Origin: Ekhidna sp.
Lineage (GTDB): Bacteria > Bacteroidota > Bacteroidia > Cytophagales > Cyclobacteriaceae
NCBI GenBank assembly: GCA_013214445.1
Contig: JABSPG010000015.1
Span: 1-5,972, forward strand
Length of the DNA: 5,972 bases
Direction: 5' to 3'
Within the stretch, counting starts at the first letter, position 1. Every line of letters begins with the position of its first letter. Under the pieces are notes generated by a model. It worked only from the letters and a program-made list of their open reading frames with translations, ran no database searches and was not told the DNA's origin. The translations under genes and the position numbers were made by a program. Below are positions 1 to 4,791 of the stretch, piece by piece.

Positions 1-154
1 CTTTTACTTTCTTGTGGTCATCATGCGAACCATGAGAAAAATTGAGCCTGAGCACATTTGCTCCCGCTTCAATCAATTTTGTAATTGTCTCTTTATTGTT
101 GCTGGCAGGCCCTATTGTAGCAACAATCTTAGTTCGCTTGGTAAATGCACTCAT
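1..154 (-). CDS. pyk: Pyruvate kinase, N-terminal fragment (continues beyond the left edge)
   Basis: Pyruvate kinase transfers phosphate from phosphoenolpyruvate to ADP, giving pyruvate and ATP in the last step of cytoplasmic glycolysis. Only the first 51 codons are present, read leftwards from the ATG at 154-152. The fragment has the family's opening strand, TKIVATIGPAS (residues 8-18), followed by the helix and strand ending in AGANVLRLNFSHG (residues 30-42). Arg36, Asn38 and Ser40 line up with the Arg-x-Asn-x-Ser residues that bind substrate and the monovalent cation in the family. The rest of the TIM barrel, the B domain and the C-terminal domain are outside the window. The gene lies 20 bases downstream of the IPExxxVDY gene on the same strand and is probably co-transcribed with it. 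The identification is secure; whether the full gene is intact cannot be seen. Confidence 0.95.
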   Translation of the reverse strand, partial: MSAFTKRTKIVATIGPASNNKETITKLIEAGANVLRLNFSHGSHDDHKKVK

Positions 155-174
155 CTAGTGTCTAGTTATTTTGA

Positions 175-603
175 TTAATAGAGAAGATTCTCTTTAGACT
201 TCAAGGAATCAAAATTAAGCTTCATTGCGTACTCGACAATATTTATCTCTTTGATTATTGCGCTAACGTTTTCGACTTGCAATTCCCCTGTCTGGTCTTG
301 AAATTTTAATAGATAATCAAATTGCTTCAATTCTGGCATAAGCAATGCAGCCCTCAGACTGCCGCTTGATATCAATTTATTTTGAAGCAACTCAAAACTT
401 AAATACTCTGTTTGATATTTGTAATTGGAAATGAGTATTGAACTACCATCCGCATACTCAATCCTAATATCGTCTTGTTTAATTAGTGTGATATTTAATT
501 CTTCGTTTAGATGCCAAGCCAGTTTGTATTCTTTCTTGTTGCAAACCAATCCGAACAAATCAAAGTCAACGAAATACCCTCCCTCTAATTTGTTTTTTTT
601 CAT
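175..603 (-). CDS. IPExxxVDY-family protein of unknown function
   Basis: This predicted 142-residue protein matches a small Bacteroidota family named after an IPExxxVDY motif. Here the motif reads MPELKQFDY at residues 89-97, keeping the P-E and D-Y pairs and replacing I with M and V with F. The N-terminus (MKKNKLEGGY, then an F/D-rich segment) and the overall length fit what I know of the family. There is no signal peptide or membrane segment, so the protein is probably cytoplasmic. I chose the ATG at 603-601; a TTG at 615-613 would add four residues (TTG read as Met, then QYQ) and looks less likely. The gene is divergent from acpP and 20 bases upstream of pyk, and this arrangement is itself typical of the family. 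Its function is unknown. A link to glycolysis or fatty acid synthesis would rest on location alone. Confidence 0.85.
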   Translation of the reverse strand: MKKNKLEGGYFVDFDLFGLVCNKKEYKLAWHLNEELNITLIKQDDIRIEYADGSSILISNYKYQTEYLSFELLQNKLISSGSLRAALLMPELKQFDYLLKFQDQTGELQVENVSAIIKEINIVEYAMKLNFDSLKSKENLLY

Positions 604-719
604 TTGGTATTGCAAGCTAGCACCTAAATTCGCAACCGAAACGTATTGTTCTTCCTAATTTGATTTTTGGATCGATAATATATTTCTTTGCAACTCATTT
701 TTAACCAAAAACTACTAAA
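604..719. promoter_or_regulatory. Divergent intergenic region between the IPExxxVDY gene and acpP
   Basis: These 116 bases separate two gene sets transcribed away from each other, so promoters for both probably lie here. For the leftward genes, the minus strand has TACGTTTC at 645-638, matching the Bacteroidota -7 consensus TAnnTTTG except at the last base, about 35 bases before the start codon. I see no matching TTTG element at the proper distance upstream, so this half is weak. The rightward candidate is listed separately. I see no riboswitch, intrinsic terminator or small gene in the interval. Confidence 0.5.
659..690 (+). promoter_or_regulatory. Candidate Bacteroidota-type promoter for acpP-fabF-rnc-nadE
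   Basis: A TTTG at 659-662 is followed, 20 bases later, by TTTCTTTG at 683-690. This resembles the -33 (TTTG) and -7 (TAnnTTTG) elements of Bacteroidota housekeeping promoters, with the usual 19-21 base spacing and one mismatch (T for A at the second position of the -7 box). Transcription would then begin around 695, leaving a leader of roughly 25 bases before the acpP ATG. An overlapping alternative -7 box, TATATTTC at 679-686, has less suitable spacing. This is pattern matching in AT-rich DNA, so confidence is modest. Confidence 0.35.
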
Positions 720-956
720 ATGTCTGAAATAGCACAAAAAGTAACTTCAATCATTATTGATAAACTAGGTGTGGAAGAGTCTGAGGTTACTCCAGAGGCA
801 AGCTTCACAAATGACTTAGGAGCTGACTCACTTGACACAGTGGAGTTAATCATGGAATTTGAAAAAGAATTCAATATTTCAATCCCAGATGATCAAGCAG
901 AAAACATTGCAACTGTAGGTCATGCTATATCTTATTTAGAAGAAAACGTTAAGTAA
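720..956 (+). CDS. acpP: Acyl carrier protein
   Basis: This 78-residue protein carries the growing acyl chain on a 4'-phosphopantetheine arm during type II fatty acid synthesis in the cytoplasm. The attachment motif GADSLD is present at residues 34-39, with Ser37 as the modified serine. The following helix, TVELIMEFEKEF, is the acidic recognition helix that docks partner enzymes. Length and the strongly acidic composition are normal for AcpP. The ATG at 720 is preceded by an A-rich stretch (CCAAAAACTACTAAAA) with no Shine-Dalgarno, as is common in Bacteroidota. fabF, whose product uses this carrier, follows after 26 bases. I expect this to be the first gene of the operon. Confidence 0.97.
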   Translation: MSEIAQKVTSIIIDKLGVEESEVTPEASFTNDLGADSLDTVELIMEFEKEFNISIPDDQAENIATVGHAISYLEENVK

Positions 957-982
957 ATAAACCAGCATAGTTTATAAAGCTT

Positions 983-2209
983 ATGGAATTGAAACGAGTC
1001 GTTGTAACCGGAATTGGTGCCCTTACTCCTCTGGGAAATACTAAAGATGAATATTGGGATTCTTTAGCCAAAGGAGTGAGTGGCGCGGCTCCTATCACTC
1101 GTTTTGATACCGAAAAATTTCGAACAAAATTCGCCTGTGAGGTTAAAGGATTCAATCCGCTTGATTTTCTAGATAGAAAAGAAGCGCGAAAGATGGATCC
1201 AAATACACAGTATGGAATGGTCACAGGCGACCAAGCTGTTGTAGATTCCGGAATGGATCTCGATAGCGTTGATAAAACCAAAATTGGTGTCATTTGGGGA
1301 TCAGGTATTGGAGGGTTTAGTACTTTTCAAGAGGAGGTAATGAATTTCGCCACGGGCGATGGAACCCCTAGATACAATCCTTTTTTCGTTCCTAAAATGA
1401 TCGTAGACATTACTCCAGGTTTACTATCTATCAAATATGGATTCATGGGGCCGAATTTTGCTACGGTTTCGGCATGTGCCTCGTCAAATCATGCGATCAC
1501 TGATGCTTACACCTACGTTAGGTTAGGAAAAGCCAATGCAATATTGACTGGCGGTTCTGAAGCAGGAGTGATCGAATCAGGTGTTGGAGGGTTTAATGCT
1601 ATGAAAGCATTAAACCCTCCAACATACGACAAAGACAGAGATGGATTTGTGCTTGGTGAAGGAGCTGGTGCGATCATGTTGGAAGAATTGGAGCACGCTA
1701 AAGCTCGTGGAGCAAAAATCTATGCAGAAGTTCTTGGAAGTGGAATGTCTGCGGATGCTCACCACATCACCCTGCCTCACCCAGAAGGTGCAGGGATAGA
1801 GTTAGTACTAAAAAGTGCACTAGAGGATGCCAACATTTCTCCTGACCAAGTAGACTATCTAAACACGCATGGCACATCTACTCCAGCAGGAGATGTAGGC
1901 GAGTTAAAAGCTGCGCAGCGAGTCTTTGGGGAACATGCACCAAAAATGAATATCAGCTCTACAAAGTCAATGACTGGTCACCTACTAGGTGCCGCTGGAG
2001 CTGTTGAATTTATTTCTTGTTTGATGGCAATAGAAAAAGGAATAGTTCCTCCAACTATAAATCACTTCACTAATGATCCGGAGATCGATCCTAGCCTTAA
2101 TTTGACATTCAACAAGTCACAAGAAAGAGAAGTTAATATTGCGATGAGCAACACCTTTGGATTTGGAGGTCATAATACTTCTATCATTTTAGGAAAATAC
2201 AGCGGATAA
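983..2209 (+). CDS. fabF: Beta-ketoacyl-ACP synthase II, with a shortened loop
   Basis: FabF condenses malonyl-ACP with an acyl-ACP, with loss of CO2, to lengthen fatty acids by two carbons. The 408-residue protein has the complete Cys-His-His active site of the elongating condensing enzymes: Cys165 (VSACASS), His296 (NTHGTSTPAGD) and His333 (KSMTGHLLGAAG), with the supporting Lys328. The glycine-rich gating segment GFGGHN is at residues 393-398. The two halves of the thiolase fold are both intact. The oddity is at residues 208-218. Most FabF proteins I know read roughly ALSTRND, seven or so more residues, then DKxRDGF; here it is KALNPPTYDKDRDGF, about nine residues shorter. The DNA at this spot forms a perfect hairpin (separate entry). 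The reading frame is preserved and everything after it is normal, so the enzyme is probably functional. The ATG start gives the standard opening (MELKRVVVTGIGALTPLG). Confidence 0.96.
   Translation: MELKRVVVTGIGALTPLGNTKDEYWDSLAKGVSGAAPITRFDTEKFRTKFACEVKGFNPLDFLDRKEARKMDPNTQYGMVTGDQAVVDSGMDLDSVDKTKIGVIWGSGIGGFSTFQEEVMNFATGDGTPRYNPFFVPKMIVDITPGLLSIKYGFMGPNFATVSACASSNHAITDAYTYVRLGKANAILTGGSEAGVIESGVGGFNAMKALNPPTYDKDRDGFVLGEGAGAIMLEELEHAKARGAKIYAEVLGSGMSADAHHITLPHPEGAGIELVLKSALEDANISPDQVDYLNTHGTSTPAGDVGELKAAQRVFGEHAPKMNISSTKSMTGHLLGAAGAVEFISCLMAIEKGIVPPTINHFTNDPEIDPSLNLTFNKSQEREVNIAMSNTFGFGGHNTSIILGKYSG
1582..1624. repeat. Perfect 19-base inverted repeat (hairpin) within fabF
   Basis: The left arm at 1582-1600 (TGTTGGAGGGTTTAATGCT) is the exact reverse complement of the right arm at 1606-1624 (AGCATTAAACCCTCCAACA), with a five-base loop ATGAA at 1601-1605. 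In RNA a further G-U pair (1581 with 1625) is possible. Perfect arms of this length with so short a loop are not expected by chance in a 6-kb window (roughly 1e-7 on base counting). The left arm encodes the conserved segment GVGGFNA. The right arm encodes ALNPPT, and only the AL at its start fits the family. No T-run follows on either strand, so it does not look like an intrinsic terminator. The most economical reading is that the right arm was copied from the left one, either in the genome or during sequencing or assembly. Confidence 0.95.
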
Positions 2210-2935
2210 GTGTCCTCGTTTCCGAAAAGACTATCGGGCAGACTTCTACATCCATTCAAATCTGAAAAAAAACTACGCCAGTCCTTCCGACTCATTACGG
2301 GGAGAAACCCCATAAATCTCGCCTTGTACAAACGGGCGATGAGACACAGTAGTGTTGCATCCGTAAACGATCAAGGGATAAAAAACTCATACGAAAGGCT
2401 CGAATACTTGGGAGATGCTATACTTGGAATGATTATCGCTGAATATCTGTATCGAATCTATCCATTTAAAGAAGAAGGTTTTCTAACAGAGATTCGAGCA
2501 AAAATTGTAAATCGTGAATCCTTAAATAATCTCGGACAAACAATCGGACTGAGAGAACTTGTCCAATACAATCAACACTCCAGAGCCCACAGGTCTGTTT
2601 ATGGAGATTGTATGGAGGCGCTGATAGGTGCAGTCTATTTGGATCATGGCTTTTACTATTGTAAGAAGTTTGTCATCAACAAACTCTTAAAGCCTCATTT
2701 TGATCTGGAGGAACTGATTGCAAAAACAACCAACTTTAAGAGTAGGTTATTAGAATGGTCTCAAAAGGAAGGAAAAGAACTTCGATTTGAAATCATAAAT
2801 GAGGAGGATAGAAAATTCACAGCACAAGTCTTTCTAAATGAATCGCCTATGTCTAAAGGGACAGGATTCAGTAAGAAAAAGGCTGAACAAGATGCTGCTA
2901 GCAAAACCTATGAGCAACTTAAGCTAGATCAATGA
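2210..2935 (+). CDS. rnc: Ribonuclease III
   Basis: RNase III cuts double-stranded RNA, processing rRNA precursors and some messages. The 241-residue protein has the endonuclease domain at about residues 25-165 and a double-stranded-RNA-binding domain at about 174-238. The signature ERLEYLGDAILG gives the metal-binding acids Glu62, Glu65 and Asp69, and YGDCMEALIGAVYLD supplies Asp133 and Glu136, spaced as in the family. The RNA-binding domain ends with the expected basic helix (KKKAEQDAA, residues 222-230). The start is taken as GTG at 2210, directly after the fabF stop codon. That stop is in the same frame, so no earlier start is possible, and the next in-frame Met (residue 44) would cut into the nuclease domain. 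The N-terminal extension of about 24 residues before the first conserved helix is normal for Bacteroidota. The zero-base spacing suggests translational coupling with fabF, and the end overlaps nadE. Confidence 0.95.
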   Translation: MSSFPKRLSGRLLHPFKSEKKLRQSFRLITGRNPINLALYKRAMRHSSVASVNDQGIKNSYERLEYLGDAILGMIIAEYLYRIYPFKEEGFLTEIRAKIVNRESLNNLGQTIGLRELVQYNQHSRAHRSVYGDCMEALIGAVYLDHGFYYCKKFVINKLLKPHFDLEELIAKTTNFKSRLLEWSQKEGKELRFEIINEEDRKFTAQVFLNESPMSKGTGFSKKKAEQDAASKTYEQLKLDQ

Positions 2936-4761
2936 GTCGAAAAATAAAGCTCGCAGGTGCCTGCTTGAATCAAACACCAATTGACTGGAACAACAATCTC
3001 GATAACATCCAGTCTGCAATAGCGCAAGCTAAAGAAGAAAAGGTAGATATTATTTGCCTGCCAGAGTTATGCATTACCGGTTATGGCTGTGAAGATCTAT
3101 TTCTAAGTGAATGGCTTCCTGAAACTGCACTTGAAAAGCTGATTCAACTGATTCCTTTGACAAAAAATATCTCTGTTACAGTTGGATTGCCCATCCGGTT
3201 TAATGGCAAAAACTACAACACGACCTGCTTTATAGAAAATCAGGAAATAAAAGGTTTCTATGCTAAACAGAAATTAGCTAGTAGTGGGGTCCACTATGAA
3301 CCTCGTTGGTTTACTCCTTGGCCATGTGGTGTAATTGATCAAATTGAGATAGGAGGAACATACTATCCTTTCGGACACATAACTTTGAAATCTCGAGGCT
3401 TGTCAATTGCCTTTGAGATTTGCGAAGATGCTTGGCAGATAGATCGCCCAATTAGCGCATTAAACCAGAAAATTGATCTCGTACTTAACCCCAGTGCATC
3501 TCATTTTGCTTTCGGAAAATCTATCTTTCGTGAGAACGTAATTGTAAAAGAGAGCTCTAAAAAATTTGATTGCGTCTACTTATACACCAACCTTCTAGGC
3601 AATGAGGCGGGACGAATGATATACGATGGTGATGTCTTGATTGCGCAAAAAGGTGAGCTGATTGGGAGAAATCATCGATTATGGTATCATGACTATCGCT
3701 TATTGACTGTGGAAGTTGATTTTGAATCTCATACTGCAGAAAAGAATATAAAACCTCACTACAGCAACCGAATGGAAGAATTTGCTCATGCCGCAGGTTT
3801 AGCTTTATTTGACTATTGTAGAAAAAGTAAAAGCAAAGGATTTGTGCTCTCACTTAGTGGTGGGGCAGATTCCAGCACAATAGCCACGCTCATAGGTTTT
3901 GCGGTCCGTACTGCGCTGAAACAAAGAGGTAAAACTGGACTAGAAGATAAGCTTGGGTTTAAGCTGGATGGTGATACTCCAAATGCAATAACAGAACAGC
4001 TGCTGACGACAGCTTACCAAGCCACAAAGAATTCATCAAAGAGAACCTTCAATTCAGCACAAAACCTTGCAGCTAGTTTAGGAGCCAGATTCTACGACTG
4101 GGAAATTGACGATGTGGTTAATCAATATCGATCTACTGTAGAAAAATCAATAGGGAGGGCATTGAATTGGAAAGATGATGATATCACTTTACAGAATATC
4201 CAAGCAAGATCTAGAGCACCTATCATCTGGATGCTCGCAAACATTGAAAATAAACTACTTATGGCTACATCCAATCGAAGCGAAGGCGATGTTGGATACG
4301 CAACAATGGATGGAGACACAAGCGGGAGCATCTCTCCCATTGCAGGTGTAGATAAGCACTTTATTCTTCAATGGTTGCAATATGCTGAACAAGAATTAGG
4401 GTTTTCGGGGCTATCAGATGTGAACAGCCTGACTCCTACCGCAGAGCTTAGACCTGAAGATCAAAATCAAACGGATGAAGAAGACCTAATGCCCTATGAA
4501 GTACTTATGCGGATAGAGAGAGAAGCAATCTTGCATGGCAAATCTCCAAAACAAGTGTTCGAAGTACTTAATAAAGACTTTGATTCTGATAAGCTAAAAA
4601 GATGGATCAAGAAATTCTTCCAACTTTGGACAAGAAATCAGTGGAAAAGAGAGCGCTATGCGCCAAGCTTTCATTTTGATGACTTTAACATCGATCCAAG
4701 GTCATGGTATCGTTTCCCAATATTGAGTGGTGGATACCTTGAGGAATTGAGCGATCTATAG
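2932..4761 (+). CDS. nadE: Glutamine-dependent NAD+ synthetase
   Basis: This enzyme makes NAD+ from nicotinic acid adenine dinucleotide and ATP, using ammonia released from glutamine. The 609-residue protein is the two-domain form. The N-terminal nitrilase-type glutaminase domain spans about residues 5-265 and has the Glu-Lys-Cys triad at Glu45 (CLPELCITGYG), Lys114 (KQKLAS) and Cys164 (FEICEDAW). The C-terminal synthetase domain spans about 283-605, with the ATP pyrophosphatase loop SLSGGADSS at 307-315 and the binding segment MATSNRSEGDVGYATMDGD at about 444-462. Because the glutaminase is fused, no separate ammonia donor is needed. The ATG at 2932 overlaps the rnc stop codon in the arrangement ATGA, so translation is probably coupled to rnc. 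The opening (KIKLAGACLNQTPIDW) fits the family and supports this start. No key residue is missing. Confidence 0.96.
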   Translation: MSRKIKLAGACLNQTPIDWNNNLDNIQSAIAQAKEEKVDIICLPELCITGYGCEDLFLSEWLPETALEKLIQLIPLTKNISVTVGLPIRFNGKNYNTTCFIENQEIKGFYAKQKLASSGVHYEPRWFTPWPCGVIDQIEIGGTYYPFGHITLKSRGLSIAFEICEDAWQIDRPISALNQKIDLVLNPSASHFAFGKSIFRENVIVKESSKKFDCVYLYTNLLGNEAGRMIYDGDVLIAQKGELIGRNHRLWYHDYRLLTVEVDFESHTAEKNIKPHYSNRMEEFAHAAGLALFDYCRKSKSKGFVLSLSGGADSSTIATLIGFAVRTALKQRGKTGLEDKLGFKLDGDTPNAITEQLLTTAYQATKNSSKRTFNSAQNLAASLGARFYDWEIDDVVNQYRSTVEKSIGRALNWKDDDITLQNIQARSRAPIIWMLANIENKLLMATSNRSEGDVGYATMDGDTSGSISPIAGVDKHFILQWLQYAEQELGFSGLSDVNSLTPTAELRPEDQNQTDEEDLMPYEVLMRIEREAILHGKSPKQVFEVLNKDFDSDKLKRWIKKFFQLWTRNQWKRERYAPSFHFDDFNIDPRSWYRFPILSGGYLEELSDL

Positions 4762-4771
4762 AATTCCTGAA

Positions 4772-4790
4772 AAGTGTAATATATTCACTT
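4772..4790. repeat. Bulged palindrome just before the TPR gene
   Basis: The sequence AAGTG-T-AATATATT-CACTT reads as a palindrome of nine-base half-sites (AAGTGAATA and its complement) interrupted by one extra T at 4777. It fills most of the 30-base gap between the nadE stop (4759-4761) and the TPR start codon (4792). It could be an operator, a weak RNA hairpin affecting translation of the TPR gene, or chance in AT-rich DNA. No T-run follows, so a terminator is unlikely. Confidence 0.4.
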
Positions 4791-4791
4791 A

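Noticed and set aside
155..165. CTAG-TGT-CTAG short repeat between pyk and the IPExxxVDY gene
   Set aside because: Four-base arms are too short to support a hairpin or binding-site claim.
425..658. Plus-strand open frame opposite the IPExxxVDY gene
   Set aside because: It mirrors the coding frame on the other strand and its product has no family features.
949..1293. Minus-strand open frame opposite the start of fabF
   Set aside because: It lies opposite strongly conserved FabF coding sequence and shows no recognisable domain, so it is a shadow frame.
1582..1624. fabF hairpin as an intrinsic terminator or attenuator
   Set aside because: No T-run follows the stem on either strand, and it lies in the middle of an intact reading frame whose conserved downstream half must be translated.
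3557..4340. Two minus-strand open frames (3557-3853 and 4122-4340) inside nadE
   Set aside because: Both lie within conserved NAD+ synthetase coding sequence and have no supporting motif or start context.
720..4761. A novel multi-gene accessory or defence system
   Set aside because: All four plus-strand genes are recognisable core genes with intact active sites, and there are no mobile-element, toxin, nuclease-cluster or CRISPR signatures.
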